From Micavibrio sp. (lineage in GTDB: Bacteria > Pseudomonadota > Alphaproteobacteria > Micavibrionales > Micavibrionaceae): a stretch of DNA of 39,817 nt. Position 1 is the first letter of the stretch. Each line of letters begins with the position of its first letter. The notes under the pieces were generated by a model, which saw only the letters and a list, made by a program, of their open reading frames with translations, had not been told where the DNA came from and made no database searches. The position numbers were made by a program, and so were the translations under genes. Where the stretch lies: contig DUBU01000026.1 in the NCBI GenBank assembly GCA_012960155.1, forward strand, positions 1 through 39,817, in the 5' to 3' direction. Below, piece after piece: positions 16,613 to 24,536 of the stretch.

Positions 16613-18124
16613 ATGAACCAGACTGCACCGAAAATTGAAGAGCAGGATAATACGCCGCCTTTATCCTTACCGCCTATTATCAACCCGATTACGCAGGCGT
16701 TTTTGGATCAGGAGCAGCAGACTGTTTTTGATCTGGTTGATGCGTTCGGTTCGCCTATGAACCTGATTTTTCCGCAAGTGATTGATCAAAACATCAAGGC
16801 GTTTAAAGAGGTTTATAAGAAGAACAATCTGGCAGGTCAGATATATTTCACCAGTAAGCCAAACAAATCGCTGTCTATTATGCGTCAGGTGTCTATGAAT
16901 GATGTGAATATCGATGTGTCATCGGAAGGCGCGCTCAAGACAGTTTTGGGCTGCGGTTTCAATCCGTCTCGTATTGAATGCACAGGCCCTAAAAATCTTG
17001 AGTATTTGTCGCTGGCAGTGCAGCAAGGCGTTACGATTAACGCGGATAATCTCACCGAATTAAAACAAGCGGTTGATATCCGTCGCAGTCTGGGCTTGAA
17101 AGAAAAGCTGCGCGTATTTGTAAGGCTTTCCGGTTTCAATTCACCACGTGTGAAATTTACGTCGCAGGACGGAACATTTGGCATCCACGTTAAAGACGCA
17201 CCACAGATTTTTGAATTTCTGAAAGCACATCAAGATGATCTGGACTTTCAAGGTTTTGCTTATTACTGGAGCAGCGCGAGCGAAGAGCAGCGTATTGTGG
17301 CATTAGAAAATGCGCTGGAGCTTACCTTCGCTGCGATCGAACACGGGCTAAATCCGAAGGGACTGAATATTGGCGGCGGATTCCACATTCAATATGCGGC
17401 AGACCGTAACCAATGGCTTCGTTACATTGATACCGTGAAAGAGTCTTTGCTAGAGTTTGATGAGCAACTGACATGGAACAATAACGGTCTTGGCTTCCGC
17501 AATGAAGGTGGTCTGATTAAAGGGGCTGCGAACTATGTCGACCATTTCATGCCGCGTACGGGTGCCGATGATTTTGACCAGGTGATGAATTTGCCGCTAC
17601 CGTCATTTGACGGTATGTCAGCGGCACAGATTATCAGCGATAGTTTGCTAGAGCTATATATCGAACCGGGGCGTTCTTTGCTGGATCAGCTTGGCGTAAC
17701 GGTCGGACGCGTTAATTTCAGCAAACCGTCTGTGAACGGTGAAACGCTGGTCGCGCTGGATATGAACCGTTCTAACATGCATTCAACGCACCAGAAACTT
17801 CTGACTGACCCAGTGGTCTTGTATAAGGACAAGGCGCGCTGCCGCCCCTGTCCCGAGGGTGTTTATTATGTCGGTAATTTGTGCGTGTCATACGATATTA
17901 TCACCTATAACAAAACATTTCCGACACTATTGCCCGAGCCTGGTGATTTGGTGGTCTTTGCCAATACAGCGCCTTACATCATGGACTTTATCGAGTCGAA
18001 TACGCTGCACCAGAACACAGGGCAGAAGGTAACTATTACACAAGAAGATGACCGCTTCCGCTGGTTTACAGATGAGAAATATAAGCCGGTTATTCAGAAA
18101 TACCTTAAAGGAGAAACAGCATGA
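16613..18124 (+). CDS. Fold-III PLP-dependent decarboxylase, ornithine/diaminopimelate decarboxylase-like
   Basis: This is a 503-residue member of the alanine-racemase-fold decarboxylases. Signs are the PLP lysine in FTSKPNKS (Lys82), the phosphate-binding NIGGGFHIQY, EPGRSLLDQLG, and the second-subunit segment VGNLCVSYDII whose cysteine corresponds to the active-site Cys of the family. It is longer than LysA or ODC (about 420) and more like the Y4yA/SbnH/BtrK branch used in siderophore and antibiotic pathways. The substrate is unknown. I start at ATG 16613: GAGG at 16601 is 8 nt away, but only 2 nt from ATG 16607. It overlaps the next gene by 4 bp (ATGA), so the two products are probably made together and act in sequence. 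Confidence 0.88.
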   Translation: MNQTAPKIEEQDNTPPLSLPPIINPITQAFLDQEQQTVFDLVDAFGSPMNLIFPQVIDQNIKAFKEVYKKNNLAGQIYFTSKPNKSLSIMRQVSMNDVNIDVSSEGALKTVLGCGFNPSRIECTGPKNLEYLSLAVQQGVTINADNLTELKQAVDIRRSLGLKEKLRVFVRLSGFNSPRVKFTSQDGTFGIHVKDAPQIFEFLKAHQDDLDFQGFAYYWSSASEEQRIVALENALELTFAAIEHGLNPKGLNIGGGFHIQYAADRNQWLRYIDTVKESLLEFDEQLTWNNNGLGFRNEGGLIKGAANYVDHFMPRTGADDFDQVMNLPLPSFDGMSAAQIISDSLLELYIEPGRSLLDQLGVTVGRVNFSKPSVNGETLVALDMNRSNMHSTHQKLLTDPVVLYKDKARCRPCPEGVYYVGNLCVSYDIITYNKTFPTLLPEPGDLVVFANTAPYIMDFIESNTLHQNTGQKVTITQEDDRFRWFTDEKYKPVIQKYLKGETA

Positions 18125-19431
18125 TCGTTGAACGTATGACGGATTTGATCGGGAACACACCGCTTTTAAAAATTCCTGCGGAGGTTACGGGGCTAAAGAA
18201 CATTGATCTTTACGGTAAGCTTGAATTGCTAAACCCATACGGCTCGGTAAAGGACCGTATCGCATGGGGTATGATCAAAGATGACCTTGAAGACATGGCC
18301 GCAAACGATCAGATGATTTTCGAGAATTCCAGCGGTAATACAGCCAAAGCGATTTGCGCGATTGCGGCTAGTTATGACGTGCCTTTCAAATTGGTCAGTG
18401 CCATTGCCAAGGTCAAAGAGACTAAAGACCTGCTGCGCATGCTGGGTGCAGAGATTGAAGAATTTGCGGCAGCGTCAGATTGCTTTGATCCGAATGACCC
18501 GAATGATCCGCAATACCTGATCGAAAAGGCTGTGCGCGAGGCAGGCGGTAAGATTTATTTTACGTCCCAGTTTACCAACGAAAAGAACCCCGAAGTGCAT
18601 GAGAAGACTACAGCGCAAGAAGTGCTGGAAGATCTAGGGTCTGTTGATTACTTCATCAGTGGCTTGGGGACGACGGGTTCAACGCTGGGTATGACGCGTG
18701 CGTTTAAAAAGAATAATCCTGATTGTGTTTGTGTCGGTCTGACATCAGCCAAGGGCGAGTTTGTCCCCGGTATTCGTTCGCTCGATCAAATGTGGGAGTC
18801 AGGACTTTATCAACGTGATAACTATGCTGATGTTGTGACGGTAGGCGAGAAAGCTGCGCTTGATGCCATGCTGACATTAAACCGCAGACTCGGTTTGTTA
18901 TGTGGCCCTAGCGCGGGCGCAAATTATCATGGTGCGCTGGAATATCTGAAAACAATTGATGATAGCCTGACCGAACGCAAGAGCGCGGTGTTCATCGTAT
19001 GTGACCGTGTGGAATGGTATATGTCCTATATTTCTGATCGTATGCCTGAGATGTTCGGTGAGAAAGAAAAGCCTGACTCATTGTTTAATTTTGATGAAAC
19101 GGCTGCGGGAAAAGCACCGCAGATTAATGTTGCTGACCTTGATGGCTGGATTGCCGAAAATGACCCTGTCATAGTAGATATAAGGTCATCTATCGCTTAT
19201 CGCATGGGGCATATTGACGGCGCGATTAACTTGCCGATCGAAAGTTTTGAAAAGCTAATTGATAGCAATTCGCCATTCCCTAAAGAAAAGCCTGTTTTGC
19301 TGGCCTGTGCCGTGGGTGAGAAAACAACGCGCCATGCCGCATATCTGCAAAGCCGCGAATATCGTGCGTATTCTGTTGAAGGCGGCATGATGGCACTGAA
19401 AGCGATGAAACAGCAAGCTAAGGCAGCATAA
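18121..19431 (+). CDS. Cysteine-synthase-like PLP enzyme fused to a rhodanese domain
   Basis: This 436-residue fusion has two parts. Residues 1-310 form a fold-II PLP enzyme: PLP Lys44 in NPYGSVKDR, substrate loop ENSSGNTAK (68-76), phosphate loop GLGTTGSTLG (181-190) and GPSAGAN (262-268). Residues 335-430 form a rhodanese domain with CxxGxK-type active loop CAVGEK (Cys396) and VEGGMMALK. CysK relatives either make cysteine or, like SbnA, join phosphoserine with another amino acid for metallophore synthesis. The usual CysK TSGNTG is here SSGNTA, which argues for a different substrate. The rhodanese domain suggests that persulfide sulfur, perhaps from the desulfurase at 15399, is used. It overlaps the decarboxylase (ATGA) and the ABC ATPase (TAATG). 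Confidence 0.88.
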   Translation: MIVERMTDLIGNTPLLKIPAEVTGLKNIDLYGKLELLNPYGSVKDRIAWGMIKDDLEDMAANDQMIFENSSGNTAKAICAIAASYDVPFKLVSAIAKVKETKDLLRMLGAEIEEFAAASDCFDPNDPNDPQYLIEKAVREAGGKIYFTSQFTNEKNPEVHEKTTAQEVLEDLGSVDYFISGLGTTGSTLGMTRAFKKNNPDCVCVGLTSAKGEFVPGIRSLDQMWESGLYQRDNYADVVTVGEKAALDAMLTLNRRLGLLCGPSAGANYHGALEYLKTIDDSLTERKSAVFIVCDRVEWYMSYISDRMPEMFGEKEKPDSLFNFDETAAGKAPQINVADLDGWIAENDPVIVDIRSSIAYRMGHIDGAINLPIESFEKLIDSNSPFPKEKPVLLACAVGEKTTRHAAYLQSREYRAYSVEGGMMALKAMKQQAKAA

Positions 19432-20084
19432 TGTTTTTGAAATCAACAAATATTGGTGTTCACAGAAAAGGTTCAGCATCTCTTTCATTTCCTGACTTGT
19501 CGGTGGATACAGGTGACTCCGTTCTTCTGTTAGGGCCTTCAGGGTCTGGCAAAACGACTTTGCTCTCTGCGCTTGCAGGTTTACTAAAACCTTCTGAAGG
19601 GAGTGTGCAAATTGAGGGTAATGATTTTTACGCTCTATCCTCGGCCAAGCGCGATCAGATCAGAGGCCAGAATTTCGGGTTTGTTTTTCAAACGCTTCAT
19701 TTGCTGCCGTCTTTGACGTTGCGCCAGAATATCGCCCTTGCTGCCGATATGGCGAAAGCATCGCCGGATGAAGGACGACTTGATAAGCTTATTAAAGATC
19801 TGGGGCTTACTGACAAGGCTCATAGAAAACCTGATGCGCTTAGTCAGGGTGAACAGCAACGGGCAGCCATTGCGCGGGCTGTGCTATTGCGCCCCAAGGT
19901 TATAATGGCGGATGAGCCGACATCCGCGCTTGATGATGAAAACGCGCAGAAGGTTATGGACTTACTTGAGGCGCAAGCCAAAGACACAGGCGCGGCGCTT
20001 TTGATCGCAACGCATGATAACCGTATTACAAACAGGTTCAAAAATATCATTACGCTGACCGACCAAACGAAGGAGGTCGCATGA
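19431..20084 (+). CDS. ABC transporter ATP-binding protein, LolD/MacB type
   Basis: This 217-residue ATPase carries Walker A GPSGSGKT (35-42), Q-loop Gln87, signature LSQGEQQR (137-144) and Walker B VIMADEP (157-163), followed by a THD switch histidine. It falls with the LolD/FtsE/MacB group, which works with FtsX-fold permeases. It starts inside the preceding stop codon (TAATG) and shares ATGA with the permease gene, so ATPase and permease should be made in equal amounts. The layout matches the ATPase of the Zur-controlled zrg cluster of Vibrio and PA4064-like proteins of Pseudomonas (recalled from memory). It probably powers a periplasmic zinc-handling step rather than classical import. Confidence 0.93.
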   Translation: MFLKSTNIGVHRKGSASLSFPDLSVDTGDSVLLLGPSGSGKTTLLSALAGLLKPSEGSVQIEGNDFYALSSAKRDQIRGQNFGFVFQTLHLLPSLTLRQNIALAADMAKASPDEGRLDKLIKDLGLTDKAHRKPDALSQGEQQRAAIARAVLLRPKVIMADEPTSALDDENAQKVMDLLEAQAKDTGAALLIATHDNRITNRFKNIITLTDQTKEVA

Positions 20085-21475
20085 ACGCCCTAACGCTTGC
20101 TGTTGCATCCATAAAATCGAGACCGCTTCACTCTTCACTCTGCATGGCTGCTGTGGCAGCTGGTATTGCATTACTGTGTGCAGTCTTTCTATTCTCGCAA
20201 TCTGTTGCGGCAGGCTTTGCGCGTAATGCGCAAGGTATTGATATTGTTGTCGGAACAAAGGGTAGCCCGCTGCAGATGGTACTGTCATCTGTTTATCACG
20301 CCGATATTCCTGCGGGAAATATCACAATGGCTGATTATGAGGAATTAAAGCGTAGCCGCCAGGTCAGGCAGGCTATTCCTTTGGCGCTGGGCGATAGTTA
20401 TAAAGGCTTTCGTATGGTCGGGGCGACGCCTGCCTATCTGGATTTGTACAAGGCTGAATTTAAAAATGGTGGCGTATTCTCAAAGCCATTTGAAACAGTA
20501 GCAGGCGCACATACAGGGCTTGCCGTAGGCCAAGAAATTGCTGTTACACATGGCTTTGCGGCGAATAGTGATGATGTACATGACGCCCATCTTTATAAGA
20601 TCACTGGTGTTTTGAAACCGACAGGAACGGTGCTGGACAAGCTTCTTGTTACGCAGGTTGCAAGTGTTCAGCAGCTTCACGCAGGCCATAGTCATTATGA
20701 TCACGCTGAAGAAGATGAGGAAAAAGAACCAGAAGAACACAACCACCATAGTCACGATGATGAACACTCTCATGATCACCATGAGGATCACCAGCACGAT
20801 AGCCACGATCATGAAACCCACGACCATGAAGCCCATGAGCATGATGAGCCTGCACATGACGAAAGCGAACATGAGGGACACGATCACGAAGATCGCCATG
20901 AAAGTGATGATGACTTAGCGGGACAGGTTACAGCTGTACTTATAAAAGTGCGGAGCCCTGTAGACCTTATGAACTTGCCGCGTAAAATCAATGAGTCTTC
21001 AAATGTTATGGCTGCCGTTCCGTCTTATGAGATGGCGCGCTTTACTAAAAGTCTGGGCATAGGCAAGCAGCTTGTCATCGTATTAGGCATTGGCTTTGTA
21101 ATCCTTGCCGCTTTGATGTTATTGGCATCACTAGCTTCAGGGTTGTCTTTGCGCCGTTACGATCTTGCTGTTTTGCGTGTGCTGGGGGCAGCGCCTGCGC
21201 GCCTATTTGCAACAGTTATGGCGGAAGCTGCTATGATTAGTGGCGCTGGCGCTATCATCGGCGTCATAGCAGGTCACCTCATTGCATATAGTGCCGTTAT
21301 TTCGATAGAAAGCCTGCGCGGACTGGTTCTGCCAGGGACCTTGCTCGCGCCGAATGTGACAGATATCTGGTTTATTTTGTTGGGGGTTGGTACTGGTCTG
21401 TTTGCGGCATTCGTGCCATCCTTAGCGGCAGCGCGCACGGATATTGCAGGCTTGCTGGCTAAAGGAAGATCATGA
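20081..21475 (+). CDS. FtsX-type ABC permease with 25-histidine periplasmic insert
   Basis: This 464-residue permease has one N-terminal helix (about 20-43), a large periplasmic domain and three C-terminal helices (about 330-352, 378-405, 428-448), the MacB/LolC topology. The last helix region ends VPSLAAARTDIAGLLAKG, as in the family. Residues 200-273 are an Asp/Glu/His stretch with 25 histidines in 74 residues, often as HDH or HxH. This is probably a flexible zinc-collecting loop on the periplasmic side. In related Zur-controlled clusters, as I recall, a separate His-rich periplasmic protein is encoded; none is found here, so the insert may replace it. It overlaps both neighbours by 4 bp (ATGA). 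Confidence 0.92.
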   Translation: MNALTLAVASIKSRPLHSSLCMAAVAAGIALLCAVFLFSQSVAAGFARNAQGIDIVVGTKGSPLQMVLSSVYHADIPAGNITMADYEELKRSRQVRQAIPLALGDSYKGFRMVGATPAYLDLYKAEFKNGGVFSKPFETVAGAHTGLAVGQEIAVTHGFAANSDDVHDAHLYKITGVLKPTGTVLDKLLVTQVASVQQLHAGHSHYDHAEEDEEKEPEEHNHHSHDDEHSHDHHEDHQHDSHDHETHDHEAHEHDEPAHDESEHEGHDHEDRHESDDDLAGQVTAVLIKVRSPVDLMNLPRKINESSNVMAAVPSYEMARFTKSLGIGKQLVIVLGIGFVILAALMLLASLASGLSLRRYDLAVLRVLGAAPARLFATVMAEAAMISGAGAIIGVIAGHLIAYSAVISIESLRGLVLPGTLLAPNVTDIWFILLGVGTGLFAAFVPSLAAARTDIAGLLAKGRS

Positions 21476-21996
21476 GATTAGTATTACTGACATTATTGAT
21501 GGCCTTGTTTATAGCATCGCCTGTTCACGCTTTTATGCTGGAAGAAGGTGGTGAAGAGGTTACTAAAACAATCGAAGATTATATTGAGGATTTCGTTGAT
21601 GTTCCTGAAGGCGGCGTGAACTGGAAAGTCTTCGGCACAACAAAGGAAATCGAAGCACAGACCGTCGGCCCTGAAGGCTATGATTATATCTACAGTAAGC
21701 CAGAATTCGCGCCGCAGGTCGTAGAAATGGACGGCAAAGAGATAAAAATCAAAGGCTATATGTTTCCTCTGGAAAGCGAAGAAGCACAGAAGAAGTTTTT
21801 ATTAGGCCCATTTCCCGCCAGTTGCCCGTTTCGATACCATGTTGGGCCACCGCTTGTCATCGAGGTGAATGCTGAAAATAATCCAGTAAATTTTGATTAC
21901 GAGCCTGTCACCATTCAAGGTACTCTTGAGCTGGTTCATGATGATCCTGAGTTCAGTACATTCTATCGTTTGCATGAAGCCGCAAAGGTGGATTAA
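21472..21996 (+). CDS. DUF3299 periplasmic protein (first copy)
   Basis: This 174-residue protein has a signal peptide (cleavage after SPVHA, residue 20) and a DUF3299 core. The core contains a VPEGGVNW segment, the strand GYMFPLE (95-101) and the family signature LGPFPASCPFRYHVGPP with single Cys118 and His123. The Cys/His pair in a fixed place suggests a metal or thiol function, but no activity is established to my knowledge. DUF3299 genes recur beside ABC and His-rich proteins in Zur-regulated loci. It overlaps the permease gene by 4 bp and the second copy by one base. Its role is probably to receive, hold or pass on zinc in the periplasm together with the ABC pair (inference). Confidence 0.88.
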   Translation: MRLVLLTLLMALFIASPVHAFMLEEGGEEVTKTIEDYIEDFVDVPEGGVNWKVFGTTKEIEAQTVGPEGYDYIYSKPEFAPQVVEMDGKEIKIKGYMFPLESEEAQKKFLLGPFPASCPFRYHVGPPLVIEVNAENNPVNFDYEPVTIQGTLELVHDDPEFSTFYRLHEAAKVD

Positions 21997-22604
21997 TGAA
22001 AGCGCTTAAATTAACAGCCAAGATAACGTTCACGCTGCTATCCTTAGCAGCTGTTATTTATGGCATTTATGCTTTTCAGAAGGTTGATCGACGCGATGCG
22101 ATCGATAAGACACTTGTATACCAATCATCCTTTACGATTACCAAGAGCATGAACTTTGATTTTACGCCATCAGAAGAAGAGATGATTGACTCTATACCCG
22201 AGTTTGTAAGTGTGCCTGAAGGTGGACTGGACTGGATGTTATTCGCAGAGACCGAAAGTGTCCCGTACGATTATGTAACAGAAGATGGTGAAGACATTAG
22301 CGGTGTTATGCCTAAATTTAGCGATGCATTGTCAGCTTTCGATGGACAGACAATCAAAATGCAGGGATACATGTTTCCGTTAAATGCGGAAGACAGCCAG
22401 AGCGTCTTTCTGTTCGGGCCATTCCCATTATCATGCCCATACCACTATCATGTTGGGCCTGCCCTTGTTATTGAAGCGCACGCAAAAGATAAACTGGAAT
22501 TTAATTTATCAGCAATCGATATCACAGGGGTGTTAGAGCTAGTGCCACGTGATGATGAATATAATGTTTTTTATCGCTTACGTGATGTGGAGCTTATTAA
22601 ATGA
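21996..22604 (+). CDS. DUF3299 periplasmic protein, membrane-anchored (second copy)
   Basis: This 202-residue paralogue of the preceding protein has an N-terminal helix at 8-27 without an obvious cleavage site, so it is probably tethered to the inner membrane. The core again shows VPEGGLDW, GYMFPLN (124-130) and GPFPLSCPYHYHVGP with Cys147, His150 and His152; the extra histidine is absent from the first copy. It starts in the stop codon of copy one (TAATG). Two DUF3299 genes in tandem are also the arrangement I recall for the Vibrio zrg cluster. The two may form a heterodimer, one soluble and one anchored, at the ABC permease. Confidence 0.88.
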   Translation: MKALKLTAKITFTLLSLAAVIYGIYAFQKVDRRDAIDKTLVYQSSFTITKSMNFDFTPSEEEMIDSIPEFVSVPEGGLDWMLFAETESVPYDYVTEDGEDISGVMPKFSDALSAFDGQTIKMQGYMFPLNAEDSQSVFLFGPFPLSCPYHYHVGPALVIEAHAKDKLEFNLSAIDITGVLELVPRDDEYNVFYRLRDVELIK

Positions 22605-22647
22605 TCCACATATGGTGCTAAACGCTTAAGGCAGCTATACTGAAATA

Positions 22648-23082
22648 ATGAGTACGAATAAGGTTATCAAAGAAGTCGAAGTTTATTGTCGTGAGCACGG
22701 TATTCGCTTTACGGATCAAAGACGCATGGCACTTGAAATTATCGCGTCCAGTAAAAAACCTTTAGGCGCTTATGATGTTCTTGCCGAAATGGGTAAGGAG
22801 GTCGAAAATCCAAAGCCCACTACGGTTTATCGCGCTCTTGATTTTTTGCTGGAACATGCGTTCATCCATAAAATCGAAAGCCTGAACGCTTTTGTTGTTT
22901 GTCACGCAGGCCATTCACATGAAGGCTCTCAATTTATGGTTTGTGATGATTGCGGTAAGGTCGAAGAGGTCCATCTATGCCATCTGCCCAAAGATCTGAA
23001 GAAAAAAATTGATGACACAGGATTTCAGCTGACCCGTTGGAACACAGAAATTCATGGCACCTGCAATCGTTGCCAGCCTTAA
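22648..23082 (+). CDS. zur: Zinc uptake regulator Zur (Fur family)
   Basis: This 144-residue Fur-family repressor has the winged helix recognition segment PKPTTVYRALDFL (about 56-68). The structural zinc site is Cys99xxCys102 and Cys139xxCys142. The regulatory-site region FVVCHAGHSHEG (Cys85, His86, His89, His91) resembles E. coli Zur rather than Fur. With zinc bound it should repress; without zinc it releases. It sits 43 bp after the last DUF3299 gene with no terminator between, so it is probably the last gene of unit 2 and under its own control through the box at 14363. A second weak promoter in the 43-bp gap (CTATACT) is possible. No terminator is evident after it. Confidence 0.93.
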   Translation: MSTNKVIKEVEVYCREHGIRFTDQRRMALEIIASSKKPLGAYDVLAEMGKEVENPKPTTVYRALDFLLEHAFIHKIESLNAFVVCHAGHSHEGSQFMVCDDCGKVEEVHLCHLPKDLKKKIDDTGFQLTRWNTEIHGTCNRCQP

Positions 23083-23422
23083 GAGGCCGTTTCTATTTAT
23101 CCATCACGCGAAGCCATTCCTAAAAGAAATGAGCTGCACTTGCCTGATACACCTTGGAAGTTTGAGGCTGCATGCTATTTCTTCTCAGTCTGACCGATAC
23201 CGGATAAGGCTTTAGATCTGTGTACATAATTATTAAATGCCATAAGTTAATTATAGTGCGCGGCAGTATTTCGCGCCTGCCCAATACTATTTATCTACTG
23301 CCTATTTTTATTAATCTGATTAGACGCACACAACGAGACAATCAATTTAGAGATATGTTTATTCTGCAACATCAACGCTTTAGTTTGATGACAAACAAAA
23401 AAGCCCGTAGTATAATTATGAA
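23083..23422. other. Non-coding stretch after zur
   Basis: These 340 bases hold no convincing gene. A 68-codon open frame on the plus strand (23220-23426) has no ribosome site and an unremarkable composition. Arms GCGCG and CGCGC around 23260 could form a weak hairpin without a U-run. The 3' end contains the promoter of the next gene. Confidence 0.5.
23388..23416 (+). promoter_or_regulatory. Strong sigma-70-type promoter, probably giving a leaderless mRNA
   Basis: ATGACA (23388-23393), a 17-nt spacer and TATAAT (23411-23416) match the vegetative consensus at 11 of 12 positions. The start codon of the next gene begins at 23423, only 6 bases after the -10, which is where transcription should start. 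No ribosome-binding site can therefore be in the message. Confidence 0.75.
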
Positions 23423-23779
23423 ATGAGAGATATTTTATTCCAATTAATGAAATGGACAGTGTCAGTCTTCTTTACTATCACAGGCGTTTACTGCCTGATG
23501 ATCGTGCAGCAATACGACAATATCCAGCCCCTATTTATCTCTATTCTAAGCTTTGGCATCGTTTACTGGATGTATAAAACCAAAGAAGACATCCCCAAAA
23601 CAGTCATGTTCATGACACTATTTGTTGTTATCGCAAGCTACTGGGCAATGCTATATGCCCCCTACTACCTTGACCTACACCAGCGCATATTCACAGGCAG
23701 CCAGTATCTGGCTTGGCTTGCATGGGCGTTTGTAGGCGGCTGGCCGATCGCAATGATTACATTCTGGAAGACGTCTTAA
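23423..23779 (+). CDS. Small integral membrane protein of unknown function
   Basis: This 118-residue protein has four likely membrane helices (about 8-27, 34-49, 59-78, 91-113), joined by short polar loops such as YKTKEDIPK. No catalytic or binding motif is visible and I do not recognise a family. The start at 23423 is supported by the near-consensus promoter just upstream and by the absence of a better ATG, implying leaderless translation. It is a single-gene unit between the zur operon and the Tad-related genes. Confidence 0.7.
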   Translation: MRDILFQLMKWTVSVFFTITGVYCLMIVQQYDNIQPLFISILSFGIVYWMYKTKEDIPKTVMFMTLFVVIASYWAMLYAPYYLDLHQRIFTGSQYLAWLAWAFVGGWPIAMITFWKTS

Positions 23780-23885
23780 TACCCTTAAGTATTTGAATTT
23801 AATTCGAACAAAAAGAGGGTGATCTTTATTGCGATTACCGCTATAATAATAAAGTTGCTCTTATAAATTCACTCTCGCATCTATC

Positions 23886-24509
23886 ATGAAAAAACATATG
23901 AATTACAGAACATCCGTTCTTGCCACTGCTATGCTCTCATGCCTTATCGCATTCGGGGGATCTCCTGCTTTTGCGCAAGACTCATCACAGTCAACAGGCC
24001 TCGTCCCTACCGAAAATACCGTTGAAGTTGATAACAGCCTCGAAGGTACGCTGGAAACACATCCGCCTCTGCGCCTGACGCCAGACAAATCAGACATTAT
24101 TGATCTGGATGGCGAAGTGGAGCGCGTCATCATCGGTAATGATACGCATGTGAATGTCTTCCTGGACACATCCCGCCGCATCATCGTAGTGCCCCGCGCC
24201 CCAGGTGCAACGCATTTCACGTTAATGGGGCCTGATGGCAAAATCGTAATGCAGCGCCACGTGATCGTAGCCAGTCCGCAAAAGAATTACGTCCGCATTC
24301 GCAGAACGTGTTCAATGAGCGAAGGTGATTGTGCACCGACACAGGTGTACTACTGCCCTGGCATGTGCCATGAAATTGCTTTGCAAGATGGTAGCACGCC
24401 AGCACAGACGTCTTCACCATCTAACCTAGGCATCACAATTACCGCGCCAACACCAACTAACGGAAATGGTAGCTCTGAAGGCGAAGCGCCTTCTCCAATA
24501 ACCCCATAA
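23886..24509 (+). CDS. Exported protein with pilus-secretin N-terminal (CpaC-N-like) domain
   Basis: This 207-residue protein has a signal peptide (cleavage after SPAFA, residue 30). A domain at about 60-130 has the DLDGEVERVIIGNDTHVNVFLDTSRRIIVVPRAPGATHFTLMG pattern in segments, typical of the N-terminal region of CpaC/RcpA secretins, which reads 'V..V.VGNP.VADV..L....L.V.G...G.T.L...D'. The secretin pore domain is absent. A four-cysteine stretch (142, 149, 157, 161) follows, probably two disulfides, and the C-terminus is Pro/Thr/Ser-rich. It is 27 bp upstream of tadD and faces the main tad operon, so it probably assists secretin or pilus assembly in the periplasm. I know similar stand-alone proteins only as accessory Tad genes. 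Confidence 0.75.
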   Translation: MKKHMNYRTSVLATAMLSCLIAFGGSPAFAQDSSQSTGLVPTENTVEVDNSLEGTLETHPPLRLTPDKSDIIDLDGEVERVIIGNDTHVNVFLDTSRRIIVVPRAPGATHFTLMGPDGKIVMQRHVIVASPQKNYVRIRRTCSMSEGDCAPTQVYYCPGMCHEIALQDGSTPAQTSSPSNLGITITAPTPTNGNGSSEGEAPSPITP

Positions 24510-24536
24510 ATAATCATTACAAAATCAGAGAGAACA

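Noticed and set aside
20646-20918. Met/Thr/Ile-rich open frame (and two minus-strand frames) across the His-rich region
   Set aside because: These are frame shadows of the repetitive CAT/GAT/CAC codons of the permease insert.
23220-23426. 68-codon plus-strand open frame after zur
   Set aside because: No ribosome site, no recognisable motif, and its end overlaps the strong promoter and start of the next gene.
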